Part shown: positions 11,949-22,619 of the stretch, piece by piece
Layout of the letters: every line of letters begins with the position of its first letter
Numbering within the stretch: position 1 is the first letter of the stretch
DNA from: Ancistrus triradiatus
Lineage: Eukaryota; Chordata; Actinopteri; Siluriformes; Loricariidae
Direction of reading: 5' to 3'
DNA: 64,000 nucleotides
Assembly: GCA_025084515.1 (NCBI GenBank)
Contig: JAJAGP010000874.1
Span: 186,001-250,000 of the forward strand
The notes under the pieces: model-generated
Database searches by the model: none
Told to the model about the DNA's origin: nothing
Seen by the model: only the letters and a program-made list of their open reading frames with translations
Position numbers and translations under genes: made by a program

Positions 11949-13164
11949 ATGGTCAAGACCAAAGAGCTGTTGAAGGACACCAGGAAGAAAATTGTAGACC
12001 TGCACCAGGCTTGGAAGAGTGAATATACAATAGGCAAGCAGGTTGGTGTGAATAAATCAACTGTGGGAGCTACTGTAAGAAAATGGAAGACATACAAGAC
12101 CATTGATAACCTCCCTCGATCTGGGGCCCCACGCAAGATCTCATCCCATCGGGTTAAAATGATCATGAGAACGATGAGCAAAAATCCCAGAACTACACGA
12201 AGGGACCTGATGAATGACCTGCAGAGAGCTGGGACCAAAGTAACAAAGGCTACCATCAGTAACACACTACGCCAAGAGGGACTCAGATCCTGCAGTGCCA
12301 GGCGTGCCCCCCTGCTTAAGCCAGTACATGTCCAGGCATGTCTGAAGTTTGCCAAAGAGCATATGGATGATCCAGAAGAGGATTGGGAGAATATCATGTG
12401 GTCAGATGAAACCAAAATAGAACTTTTTGGTAAAAACTCAACTCGTCGTGTTTGGAGGAAGAAGAACATCATACCTACTGTGAAGCATGGGGGTGGAAAC
12501 ATCATGCTTTGGGGCTGTTTTTCTGCAAAGGGGACAAGACGACTGATCTGTGTTAAGGGAAGAATGAACGGAGCCACGTATCATGAGATTTTAAGCCAAA
12601 ACGTCCTTCCATCAGTGAGAGCATTGAAAATGAGTTGCATCCCAAGAACTGAGTTGCATCCCAAGAACACCACACCTACTGTGAAGCATGTGGGTGGAAA
12701 CATCATGCTTTGGGGCTGGTTTTCTGCAAAGGGGACAGGATAACTGATCTGTGTTAAGGGAAGAATGAACAGGGCCATGTATCGTGAGATTTTAAGCCAA
12801 AACCAGTGAAAATCAGTGAGAGCATTGAAAATGGAATGTGGCTGAGTCTTCCAGCATGACAATGATCCCAAACACACCGTTTGGGCAATGAAGGAGTGGC
12901 TGCATAAAAAGCATTTCAAGGTCCTGGAGTGGCCTAGCCAGTCTCCAGACCTCAACCCCATAGAACATTTGTGGAGGGGGTTAAAAGTCCTTGTTGCCCA
13001 ACGACAGCCCCAAAACGTCACTGCTCTAGAGGAGATCTGCATGGAGGAATGGGACAAAATACCAGCTATTGTGTGCAAACCTGGTGAAGACTTACAGGAA
13101 ACGTTTAACCTCTGTCATTGCCAACAGGTTATGTTACAAAGTATTTATTTGAACTTTTGTTATT
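11949..13164 (+). pseudogene. Tc1-like transposase, best-kept Tc1-A copy, broken
   Basis: The first 264 codons are open from the family start ATG at 11949. They comprise a paired-like helix-turn-helix (residues about 5-48), a GRPR-like hook RSGAPRKI (about 57-64), a second helix-turn-helix (about 70-110) and the first catalytic aspartate in WSDETKI (residue 153). The frame then enters a repeat of 67 codons and ends at a stop at 12741. Later frames hold QHDNDPKH (second aspartate) and SPDLNPIEHLW (glutamate, about 12942-12974), with the 34-residue spacing of DD34E enzymes. The duplication sits between the first and second catalytic residues, so no active fold is expected. Confidence 0.92.
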
Positions 13165-13356
13165 GACCAAATACTTATTTTCCTCCATAATTTACAATTC
13201 TTTAAAAATCCTACAATGTGATTCCCTGGATTTTTTTTCTGATTTTGTCTCATAGTTGAAGTGTACCTATGATGAAAATTACAGACCTCTCATCTTTCTA
13301 ACCAGGAGAACTTACACAATCAGTGGCTGACTACATACTTTTTTTGCCCCACTGTA

Positions 13357-13739
13357 TGTACACAGCAACATTTCCAATGCTGGATTTTCACTTTAGTAAT
13401 GTGTAAAGAAGTTACCAGACTTATATGAGCACTGTGAAGTGTAATGTAATCACTGTGAATGTGAATCAATTTTGTCCTATTGGCTCTGGCTCAGGTACAA
13501 TGTTACATTTCTTAGTCCCAATGAAATTTTCCAGAAAGCAGAAAAAACATCTTATAGATGACAAAATGAAGTAAACTAGTTATATGTTATAAGTTGAAGA
13601 AATACGCGCTTTATTTGACTGCTGTTCTCGTTTCCCTGCTTGAAGGTGCTGTGTGTTTACCTTCTATTATAGCCTTTAATAAGGTACCACAAACATGCAC
13701 ACGTTTTTAAAAAGGCAGCTGAAAGTACAGGTACGGATG
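13357..13739. other. No gene seen
   Basis: Unique-looking AT-rich sequence between Tc1-A copy 2 and a CpG-rich block. No exon or repeat is supported. Confidence 0.4.
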
Positions 13740-14060
13740 ACTCACCCAGATGTAATGCTGTGTGCTGTGTTTGCAGACTGGTCCTCTAGAAAACGCCGGA
13801 CAGGTCCTGGATGAACAGTCGCAGAGACTCGCGATACCGCACACGGTCTGTTCTCAGGTCGGTGTGATGAATGAAGCGGCAACGTCTATCTGCCTTCTCA
13901 TTTGAATTAAACCCGCCCACTGATTACTCTGATTGGACATAGTTCCAGAGAGGGGCTAATGACTGCTATCTGATTCGTTGAACTGATGTCAGTCAAACAG
14001 GAGCCCTGAGCGTCAAAACACAGCGTCGTTTCTAACCGACTTGTGAAGAAAACAGTGAGT
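13740..14060. promoter_or_regulatory. CpG-rich candidate bidirectional promoter
   Basis: This short block has many CG dinucleotides (for example in AAACGCCGG, GTCGCAGAGACTCGCGATAC and GCGTCGTTTC) while its flanks have few. It also has an inverted CCAAT box (CTGATTGGAC, about 13930). A splice-donor-like GTGAGT occurs on each strand facing outward: on the plus strand at 14055 (after AAAACA) and on the minus strand at 13745 (after TCTGG). That is the layout of two non-coding first exons diverging from one promoter. No start codon with a long frame follows. This is inference from composition and motifs only. Confidence 0.33.
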
Positions 14061-14316
14061 CAACAATCACCAGTCTTTTCCAGTTATTTGTGATACACAA
14101 ACCTTGTACACACCACTTGACAATTTTATCATTGTATCTACCATATAGGTACACTTTGTGTGTATACTTGACCTGTAACAACCGTTGCTGTTCTGTGCAG
14201 ATTCCTGTCCAAAATACAACGTTGTTGCAGGATCCTGATTCGCTACTCTGCTTCATCTGTAGCTACTTGTACTACCTGTTGCAATTAATCATCTCACCTG
14301 GACACTCAGTTCGTAC
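14061..14316. other. No gene seen
   Basis: The short open frames on both strands have no motif. If the plus-strand donor at 14055 is real, this would be intron. Confidence 0.35.
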
Positions 14317-14950
14317 AATCCTAAATCAGAAAAGGATGGAACAGTGTGACACATCCAAATTAAAAATAAAAAAATAAACAGTCATTTACATTGCCTTGTA
14401 TTGCAGACATTATGAACCCAAGATATTTAAGGTTTTATCTGGTCAACTTCATTTCATTTGTTAATACACATCCATTTCACGCCCTTATCCAGAGTGACTT
14501 ACAATTGATACAGTCTTACAATCCAAGCAATTGTGGGTTAAGGGTCTTGCTCAAAGACTCAACAGTGGCAACTTGGCAGAGGTGGGATTTGAACCCTGAA
14601 CCTTCTGGTCCATAGTCCAGTACCTTAACCGCTAGGCTACCACAGTCCCAAGTTGGACACTAAAGCATTTACCACATTGCCAACACTTAAAATACATTTT
14701 GAGGTGTGTGACAGCTGTAAGATGAGAAACTATTTGGATCGTTGTCGCATTTTTTTTGCTTCAAAATTTTCCACACATTCTCTATTGGGGACAGGTCAGG
14801 ACTGCGGGCAGGCAGACAATACCTGTACAAAAGATGTTGTCTTACATGCAGCTAATGTTGCTCTAAAATCTCAATGTGCTTTTCTGCATTAATGCATACC
14901 CCTGTCCCTAGCCAGACCATTTTCAGGTGCTTAGCCGAAGGACATTTGTA
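14317..14950. mobile_element. MITE-S copy 1, split by a SINE
   Basis: The left part (AATCCTAAATCAGAAAAGG to ATACACATCCATT) and the right part match the element at 48070-48845. The right part resumes at AAGTTGGACACTAAAGC and includes TTCCACACATTCTCTATTGG and GACAGGTCAGGACTGC. The two parts are separated by a SINE. Read on the minus strand, the GGACAGGTCAGGACTG block encodes a decayed copy of the transposase motif seen as SPDLSPTENVW in copy 2. The family is therefore probably a deletion derivative of a Tc1/mariner-like element. Confidence 0.65.
14490..14647 (-). repeat. tRNA-derived SINE, tail lost
   Basis: This is the minus-strand copy of the SINE that is complete at 39606-39781. The B box (complement of GGATTTGAACC) and A box (complement of GGTTAAGGTACTGGAC, then CTAGC) are at the right, and the GGATAAGGGCG stem-loop region is at the left. 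The terminal GTAAAT repeats are missing, and the copy sits inside MITE-S copy 1. Confidence 0.88.
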
Positions 14951-15029
14951 GTCATAGTCCCCATTACTTGTCCTGCCATTGATAGCTAGCCACCGTCACC
15001 TTCGTTTGCAGTTGAAACCTGGATTGCTA

Positions 15030-15575
15030 TGGACTAGAACCACATGGTCTTTAGAAAAGAATCCAAGTTCTGTTTAGGATCCAATGACAGTCAGGTTGGA
15101 GTATGGATGTCTTGTGTGGAGCGCTTCAATCCTGCCTTTGCTGTGCAGGGACACACTGCTGTAGATGCTGGTGTGGTGATCTGGGGAGCCATCGCATATG
15201 ACACTCGGTCACTCCTAGTAGTGGTACGAGGGACACTAACAGATCAGCGATATGTGCAGGACATCCCATGGCCACATGTTGCCTCTCATGGCAGGGCTTC
15301 CAACTGCCATTTTTCAGTAGGATAATGCTCACCCAAGCACAGCAAGGGTTTCCCAGGAATGTCTCCGCTAGATTGCAAAAATTCCTTGGCATGCCTAGTT
15401 GACAGATTTATCACCAATCGAGCAGTTATGGGACCAGCTGGGATGCCAACTTCAGCAGGTTACGAGTATGCGGGATCTACAGGCCCAGCTGCAACGTCTG
15501 TGATGCAGGATACCATATGGAACCTGTATACCTCTAATACCCAACCATATCTCATCTTGTATCCAGGCTAGAGGT
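15030..15575 (+). pseudogene. Tc1/Tc3-like transposase C-terminal relic (G)
   Basis: The plus strand from about 15044 translates to SKFCLGSNDSQVGVW, then ERFNPAFAVQGHTA, VVIWGAIAYDTRS and a Q-D-N-A-like second catalytic block in a shifted frame (CAGTAGGATAATGCTCACCC). A damaged SPDLSPIE-like region follows at about 15395-15430, then GCTAGAGGTGGC near the end. These are hallmarks of a Tc1/Tc3-type DDE transposase that differs from families A-D here. The N-terminal DNA-binding half is absent. At least two frameshifts and a stop at 15323 break it. No terminal repeats were found. Confidence 0.75.
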
Positions 15576-15730
15576 GGCCTAACAGGGTACTAGAGCCTTC
15601 TTTCAGTTGTATAGTTTTCCCCAATAAACCTATCCTTTCACTGTAATATTGTAATAACTTACATATATCATCATTACATTCACACATATAAAGTTTCATT
15701 CAATTCCAACAACTCCTTCTTGGTGAGTTA

Positions 15731-16021
15731 TCCATCCATCCATCCATCCACCCATCCACCCACCCACCCACCCATCCATCCACCCACCCACCCATCCATC
15801 CATCCACCCATCCACCCATCCATCTATCCACCCATCCACCCATCCATCCACCCACCCATCCATCCATCCAACCCATCCACCCATCCATCCACCCACCCAT
15901 CCATCCATCCACAAAACCCACCCATCCATCCACCCACCCACCCATCCATCCATCCATCCATCCATCCATCCATCCACCCACCCATCCATCCACCCATCCA
16001 TCCACCCATCCATCCATCCAT
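15731..16021. repeat. (CATC/CACC)n tetranucleotide array
   Basis: About 290 bases of CCAT and CCAC units, interrupted by CAACCC near 15869 and CAAAACC near 15911. All three frames on each strand stay open over long distances because of phase drift. Several 60-112 codon frames rich in Pro/Ser/His/Ile or Trp/Met/Asp/Gly result. None is a gene. Confidence 0.97.
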
Positions 16022-17019
16022 TTTTTATTTGCAAGTGTAACTGTTATTGCATTAATAGTTTTATAGCAGTAAAACAGATTATTGTGTCAGCCCAAAATAT
16101 ACAAATTTCATTTGTGGTTGGTTAGCATTTGGATAATTTTCAAAATGTTTGGTCAATTTAGTGAAGGACAACATTTAACTACGACACATCACTGATTAAT
16201 AAGCTACTGACATCACATTTACTGCATGTTCATGCAGTCCTGTTGTGTAAAACTCAAGTTTGGCAAAACGATCAGCACTGTAATTGAAAATCTAGAAAGG
16301 TGAAAACATTTTTTATGTTAACAGACACACAAGACAGATCTCTCTTTCTCTCGTGTTGTGCGCTACAGCTCTGTAGACCTGTCCTTCAGGCCACTTACCA
16401 GCAGGAAGTGTGTAATTGGTACAAGGCCTCACCTTCATGCATATTTTTGCAATGCTGTAGCGGTGTAATCTGGGAGGAAAAGCCAGGCAACAGAGCTGTT
16501 AGGTCTTCATGGCTCTCATCTTCACACACACTTTAATAGACCGGGTGAAACAAAGTGACACATCCTGGGAGGTCAGAGATTTAGTCAGAGATCTACTGTA
16601 TTGTACTTTATTAAGATTCATATTCTGACACTTGCCATTGCACATTACTGTCATTATTACTCGTGTATGAGTAATTCTTCATCTGCCCATGTATAAGGTC
16701 AGAGATGAATGGGAAATTGATGTAACCTTTTAAAACCAAAATAGATCCAATTTTTTGTATTTCATGAATGAAATTCCTGTCTTGACCTTATTTTTGATTT
16801 ATTGGATGTTATATCTCATTGGGAGAACATGCAAACTTCAAACAGGCAGTGGCCAGGCTGGTATTTGAACCCAGGTCTTTTTAGCTGTGACGTGACAGCA
16901 TTAATTAGCAACAGCAACTACCGTGCTCTCCTTTACTGGTAAGTCATAACCACAAATTATTAACTCTAATGTAGACAAACAAACAGAAAAATGGCTGTTA
17001 CATTAAAACATATACTACT
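16022..17019. other. No gene seen; one repeat fragment
   Basis: Unique-looking sequence except at about 16820-16935. There GGGAGAACATGCAAACTTC to TTGAACCCAGG and AGCTGTGACGTGACAG is an inverted fragment of the tRNA-like-headed repeat that is near complete at 11022-11436. The 78-codon frame at 16300 has no recognisable domain. Confidence 0.45.
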
Positions 17020-18085
17020 GTGTAAAAGCCTGAGGCCACCATTAGATTTGTTGTTTCAGCAGTGGTATAATGATCATATACAGAGGTACCTCAGTGGTAC
17101 TGAGCAAATTTTTCCCATTTGGAATAATGTAAATTGAATGAATCTGTTCCAGACCCCCAGGAAATCCACACTGTATAAGGCATCATATGCATTACTGGAG
17201 TTGTATTGTAGGTGCTCCCTGATTTACGATGGGGATATGTTCCGAAAAATCCATAATAAGTATGAGTTTAATATAGTTTATACTGTATCATAGCTGAGCC
17301 TATTACACATTAACACTTACGTTAACACTTACAGTAACCTACATTTGGCCAAAATAATTAACACAAAGCTTATTTTATAATAATAATTATAAATAATTAT
17401 AAAATAACAATAATCCCATGTAATTTAGTGAGTCATGGATTGAAAGTATAAAGTAAAAGCAAAACACTTACTCTACTGGTGAACTTGCTAACTGCAGCCT
17501 GAAACTCAAGAGGATTCACTTCCTGATTTCCTTTCGGTTGGCTGTCATTATTGACCATTTTAGGACCCATGGGGACTCATTTACACTAAATATAGTCTGT
17601 AGATGTAAAAATAAAGAAAAACACGAGAAACACAGCGGAGATTTGCAATGATTGAGAGCTATTTGTGAAACTGAATTGCTGAATCATTGTGTACTGAATC
17701 ATGAATCGAGTTTCAGCTGAAACGAGTCAAGCAGCTCGTTTCAAGTTTAAGCAAGTGCATCAAGTACCGAGCAAACCGAGTTCTGGGGTGATCGAGAAGC
17801 GAGGTACCACTGTATAATAATTTCTCAGTTTCTTTATTAGAATACAAACAGAAATTTGGATGAAGTATCAGACAAATCAGAAAAAAACAGCTTTTATACA
17901 CTACAGTGGGAAGTTTGTAATGTGACCTCCCCTTACATTTGAGCAATACCAGCATCTGGCAGTTTCACTGGGATGCTAAGTTCTACACTCCGACGAAGCT
18001 GGATCCGGAATGATCTTTCAGTTTTTTCCTGTATTTTCTGTTTGTATCATAATAAAGAGACTACGAAATTATATATGATCATTAC
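17020..18085. repeat. MITE-Q copy 2, interrupted by MITE-P
   Basis: The left end (CTGTGTAAAAGCCTGAGGCC to AATGATCATA) matches the start of Q at 32308-32719. After the inserted P element the text resumes with TAATAATTTCTCAGTTTC. It also contains the Q block TAATAAAGAGACTACGAAAT near 18050. Part of the inner region is inverted relative to copy 3, so the copy is rearranged. A separate Q end (GGCCTAAGACTATTGCACAG) lies at 18840-18872 and may be the original right end. Confidence 0.6.
17081..17812. mobile_element. MITE-P copy 3, complete
   Basis: The element begins CAGAGGTACCTCAG and ends GCGAGGTACCACTG, giving inverted termini CAGWGGTACCTC, and is flanked by TA on both sides (17079-17080 and 17813-17814). 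It is 732 bp and has no open frame longer than noise. The TA duplication and CAG-type ends fit the Tc1/mariner/pogo superfamily, so it is a non-autonomous member. It is inserted in a Q element, hence younger than it. Confidence 0.82.
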
Positions 18086-18465
18086 ACCATACCCATATTG
18101 CATACCCTGTATGAAAACCTTATGTAGAAAAGGTTAAATGTTAACTATGAGAATATACAGCATCAAGAAGACTAATCAGGTATGAATCTTGTTTTCTTCT
18201 GAAGTATATTTACCCAAGACCTCTGAATAAATGCAGTGATGCTGTCTACATGCTCACTTTTGTTACACACATGGTTTATTCTATGCCTTGAATGTACCAG
18301 AATGCTTTATCTGGAATGCAGTGTCATGTAAACCTTCATATCAAAACCCAGTCATTCATGTTTCACACAATCATAGAGCCTACTTTTATTAAATCCTGAA
18401 TGAAAAAGAAGCTCCTTTTAGATGAAACAACCTTTCTCTCTCTGTGTTGCCCTTTCTCTCTGCAG
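18086..18465. other. No gene seen
   Basis: No supported gene or repeat. The right margin (18430-18465) is a long pyrimidine tract ending TCTCTGCAG, which looks like a plus-strand splice acceptor. Confidence 0.35.
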
Positions 18466-18838
18466 CTGCATTTCCACTGTAAACCAACAGCCCTCCATTA
18501 CAGGGAAAACAAATTAATCGCTGTCTAGAGAGCAGATATCTGTTCTGGCAGCTAATTAGGAGTGGTAATAATTATGTGGGTGTGGGAATGCAAGTGCGCA
18601 TACAGGGGAGGATCCAGGCTGGATCAATGCCAGAGGTGTGAGCTCCAGAGTGCCTTGCTGATCTGGGACAGAAAGGACCGGCAGCTTCTTCTCTGATTCT
18701 CATCCCTCCATGAAATGACCTTCAGAATCAGAGATTTGATTTCAGTTTTATGCCAGAGACCATTTTTAATTAAATGAAAGCAATTCTGACTGTCATGGAT
18801 TAACCATTTGGTGCATCCCATGATAAAAAGCAATCTTA
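18466..18838. promoter_or_regulatory. Candidate conserved non-coding element
   Basis: This stretch is neither AT-simple nor repeat-like. It contains homeodomain-type cores: AATTAATCGC, GCTAATTAGG, GTAATAATTATG and CATTTTTAATTAAATG. It follows a strong acceptor-like TTTCTCTCTGCAG at 18465, after which 20 plus-strand codons stay open to a TAG. It could be a developmental enhancer or an untranslated exon. A Q-element end directly follows it, so an unrecognised insertion is also possible. Composition is the only evidence. Confidence 0.22.
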
Positions 18839-18875
18839 GTGGCCTAAGACTATTGCACAGTACTGTATATTAAAG
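18839..18875. repeat. MITE-Q terminal fragment
   Basis: GGCCTAAGACTATTGCACAG followed by TACTGTATATT is the right terminus of family Q. Confidence 0.6.
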
Positions 18876-19032
18876 TCAACGTCAGAAATTGGAAGTGAAA
18901 ACACTTTGGCTATGTTCCTTTCAGAAGCAAGATGTCAAAGGAAGCTCAATTCTCTTTACCATTCAAATCTGTTCAAATGATCTCTGGCCATACCGTAAGG
19001 AGAAAACGTAGACCATATGCACACACAAATGC

Positions 19033-20560
19033 ATGAGAGAGAGAGGTCTGTAATTTTCATCATAGGTACACTTCAACTATGAGAGACAAAATGAGAAAAC
19101 AAAATCCAGGAAATCGCATTATTAGATTTTTAAAGATTTTTTAATTGTAAATTAGGGTGGAAAATAAAAATTTGGTCAGTAACAAAAGTTCAACTCAATA
19201 CTTTGTAACATAACCTGTTGGCAATGACAGAGGTCAAACGTTTCCTGCAAGTCCTCACCAGGTTGGCACACACTGTAGCTGGTATTTTGGCCCATTCCTC
19301 CATGCAGATCTCCTCTAGAGCAGTGATGTTTTGGGGCTGATGCTGGGCAACATGGACTTTCAACTCCCTCCACAAATCTTCTACGGGGTTGAGGTCTGGA
19401 GACTGGCTAGGTCACTCCAGGACCTTGAAATGCTTTTTACGGAGCCACTCCTTCGTTGCCCGAGCGGTGTGTTTGGGATCATTGTCATGCTGGAAGACCC
19501 AGCCACGTTTCATCTTCAATGCTCTCACTGATGGAAGGAGGTTTTGGTTTAAAATCTCACAATACATGGCCCTGTTCATTCTTCCCTTAACACGGATCAG
19601 TCATCCTGTCCCCTTTGCAGAAAAACAGCCCCAAAGCATGATGTTTCCACCACCATGCTTCACAGTAGGTATGGTGTTCTTGGGATGCAACTCAGAATTC
19701 TTCTTCCTCCAAACACGACGAGTAGAGTTTTTATCAAAAAGGTCTGATATTATACCACATGATATTCTCCCAATCCTCTTCTGGATCATCCATATGCTCT
19801 CTGGCAAACTTCGAATGGGCCTGGACATGTACTGGCTTAAGCAGGGGGACACGCCTGGCACTGCAGGATCTGAGTCCCTCTCGGCGTAGTGTGTTACTGA
19901 TGGTAGCCTTTGTTACCTTGGTCCAAGCTCTCTGCAGGTCATTCATCAGGTCCCTCCGTGTAGTTCTGGAATTTTTCCACACCGTTCTCATGATCATTTG
20001 ACCCCACAGGATGAGATCTTGCGTGGGGCTCCAGATCGAGGGAGATTATCAATGGTCTTGCATGTTTTCCATTTTCTTACAATTGCTCCCACAGTTGATT
20101 TATTCACACCAACCTGCTTGCCTATTGTAGATTCACTCTTCCCAGCCTGGTGCAGGTCTACAATTTTCTTCCTGGTGTCCTTCATAGCTCTTTGGTCTTG
20201 GCCATGGTTGAGTTTGGAGTCTGACTGTTTGAGGCTGTGGACAGGTGTCTTTTATACAGATAACAAGGTCAAACAGGTGCCATTAATACAGGTAACGAGT
20301 GGAGGACAGAACAGCTTTTTAAAGAAGTTACAGGTCTCTGAGAGCCAGAAATCTTGCTTGTTTGTGGGTGACCAAATACTTATTTTCCACCATGATTTAC
20401 AATTAAATTATATAAAAATCCTCTAATGTGATTTCCTGGATTTTTTTTTGTCTGTCATAGTTGAAGTGTACCTATGATGAAAATGACAGACCTCTCTCAT
20501 CTTTCTAAGTAGGAGAACTTGCACAATCAGTGGCTGACTAAATACGTTTTTGTCCCACTG
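19033..20560 (-). mobile_element. Tc1-A copy 3, one end truncated
   Basis: The right end TTTTTGTCCCACTG is followed by TA (20561-20562). The left terminal repeat starts only at GAGAGAGAGGTCTGTAATTT, so about 80 terminal bases including CAGTGGGG are missing. The interior is the full minus-strand transposase region, and the TATAAAAG promoter is retained near 20255. Confidence 0.9.
19225..20205 (-). pseudogene. Tc1-like transposase relic (Tc1-A copy 3)
   Basis: The start ATG at 20205 (MAKTKEL) is followed by a one-base deletion that stops the frame at once. Downstream frames keep the helix-turn-helix (STIGKQVGVNKSTVGAIVRK), the RSGAPRKI hook, a second helix-turn-helix, and GGGNIMLWGCFSAKGTG. 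The C-terminal HVAQHQPQNITALEEICMEE block is also kept. The first catalytic aspartate codon region reads differently from the other copies (TCTGATATTATACCACATG on the plus strand), so that motif is mutated. Several stops are present. Confidence 0.88.
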
Positions 20561-20562
20561 TA

Positions 20563-20759
20563 TATAGTAACCTTGTGTATCGATATAACCTTGTGTCTGT
20601 TGTTAAAATGCGATAAAATGGCCATTGATGCTGATAGCGACATCAAATAAACAAATGCTTATCACTGTGTTTGCACCATATTAATAAAGCACACATTTTG
20701 CACTTACGCCACTCTTCCATGGATCATCAGTGGGAGACACTTTTAGAGATGCCAGTTGA
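20563..20759. other. No gene seen
   Basis: Short AT-rich spacer with no supported feature. Confidence 0.4.
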
Positions 20760-20925
20760 CCTACCGCATGTTTTTGGAACATGGGAGGAAACTGGAGTAA
20801 ACAAACAAAATCCATTCAGTCAAAAGAATATGCAAACTCCACACAGGCAGCAGCTAGACAGGGGCTCAAACTCGGGATACTGGAGCTCTGCAGCAACAAC
20901 GCTAAGCACTGTGATTTAGCCCTCA
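20760..20925 (-). repeat. tRNA-like-headed repeat fragment, inverted
   Basis: It contains ACATGGGAGGAAACTGGAGT, CAAACTCCACACAGGCAGC and GCTCTGCAGCAACAACGCTA, the inverted 5' half of the family near complete at 11022-11436. Confidence 0.7.
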
Positions 20926-21894
20926 CTCTCCCAAACTGGCAGCTGTCATGCGACACAAAGAAATTGTTAGAGTGAAAACTGGTAACTACTAAACCGGAAG
21001 AAACACTAGTTAGGTACACTTAAGGCCTTTTCACACTTCCACATTTCTACAGACACATTGTCACACACTTTTACGAACAAAAAAAATTATAAAATAATAG
21101 GTAGGAAGGTAAAAATTAGGATTAGTATGCCACAATGACCACATTTTCTATACAACTGCTCTGAGCAGAGTACCACTAGACAACCTACAGTCTCCTGAAG
21201 GCTGCATATGCATATTATACTCCCTTGTCCTGTGATGGGTTTTATTAAATAGATTAATGACTCTAGCCTGTCTGAGAGATGAATGGCTGCACAACATTCT
21301 GAGCTTCCTCTCTTAATCATAGGAGGGCAGGGGCACAGTCTTTTAGCGTCATCTACTTGGAAACTGAGCAACGAAAAGTGAGGCCACTGACGAGTGTCTC
21401 TACAGACATAAGATGCCCATGCTGTTTTTGTACACTGTAGTGACATGGTAATACCTATGCCTACAGCAGAGGCATAAACATTTTTGGTCTGTACATTTAA
21501 AATCATAAGACTTATGAGAATAATGATAATAGGTATAAGAGCATTGGAAATATTGCACATGAGATTCAAACAAGATAAACTATAATGCAACCCATTATAA
21601 TTCTAGCACTTTTGTTCAAATACAATGCAAGAAAGTAGGTGGAGTATGCGCCATTTAACATTCGCATAACATTCTGTAACATGGGTCATTGACCCAAATG
21701 GACATTACCACATTCAGATAGTATTAATGATACTGTAATGTAAATATAAAGGATATTTTCACAAGACAACTGCGTGTAAACAATACATAAATGTATCAGA
21801 GATGGAAGCATGGAAGCCTAAACTGTTAATGCATGCTAAAACTTTTGTAATTTATGGAAATTCACAATAATTATGAAAATAAGTATATTTACCG
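20926..21894. other. No gene seen
   Basis: Unique sequence. A 167-codon minus-strand frame over 21087-21590 has several hydrophobic runs, but it has uneven composition and no motif I recognise. I treat it as chance. Confidence 0.4.
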
Positions 21895-22615
21895 AAGCAA
21901 ATTTACAGAGCAAATTTTTCCCATAAGGAATAATGTAAATTGAATTAATCCATTCCAGACCCCCAGAAAATCCACACTGTATAATTCATTATCTGCATTA
22001 ATGGAGTTTTGTACAGGTGCTCCCTGATTTACGATGAGGATATGTTCCAACAAATCCATCATAATTTAAATGTATCAGGAACTGAGGTGTTTAACAAGTG
22101 TTTGGTAGAGCAGCCTGTACTTTATATATCGAAGCCTATGATAAGTAATGATAAGTAATGATTAAAACACTTACATTAACCAACAGTTGACCAAAACCAT
22201 TATCAAAAACAAAGCTTATTTTAAGTCTTGAAAAGTCTCATGTAATTTAGTGAGTAATTGATTGAAAGTAAAAACTAAAAGCAAAACACTTAATCTATTG
22301 GTGAACTCCAGGGCACTAGCATAGCTGCTAATTCTAACTGCAGCCTGTGTCTGGAGGATTCAGGTCCTGTTTTTCTTTCAGATGGCTTTTATAACCTTTT
22401 TAGGACCCATGGAGACTTATTTGCAATATTAATACAGTACTGTAAATGTAGGAAAAAAGAAAGATAGGATAAACACAGCAGAGATCTTCACTGAGCAAAG
22501 GTTATTGTGCATCCGAATCACTGAACACTGTGTGCCGAGTACCGAGCAAACATCAAGAACTGAGACAAATTTTTCTAGTCAAAATGTGAAGAGAACCGAG
22601 AACCGAGGTACCACT
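21895..22615. mobile_element. MITE-P copy 4
   Basis: About 720 bp in the same orientation as copy 3. The right end is clear (AGAACCGAGGTACCACTG then TA). The left end is degraded: ACAGAGCAAATTTTTCCC replaces the CAGTGGTACCTC terminus. Internal landmarks are shared with copy 3 (GATTTACGATGAGGATATGT, TTTTTAGGACCCATGG, TGTGCCGAGTACCGAGC). It is non-coding. Confidence 0.78.
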
Positions 22616-22619
22616 GTAG

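Larger units (their letters stand above)
11582..13354 (+). mobile_element. Tc1-A copy 2, with internal duplication
   Basis: The element runs from CAGGGGGGCAAAATA to TTTTTTTGCCCCACTG and is flanked by TA (11580-11581 and 13355-13356). At 1773 bp it is the longest Tc1-A copy. Both long terminal repeats are present; for example GTACACTTCAACTATGAGAG at the left has its complement at about 13255. A plus-strand transposase lies inside. The extra length comes from a direct duplication with a 201-bp offset between about 12473 and 12832. Confidence 0.93.

Noticed and set aside
13746..13900. Coding exon in the CpG-rich block
   Set aside because: About 40 codons are open on each strand next to splice-like sites, but neither has a start codon in frame and one ends in a stop before the donor.
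15696..16040. Four overlapping 65-112 codon frames
   Set aside because: All derive from a CATC/CACC tetranucleotide array.
21087..21590. 167-codon minus-strand ORF with hydrophobic stretches
   Set aside because: No recognisable motif, no homologue I can name, and surrounded by non-coding sequence; chance is plausible at this length in a 64-kb window.
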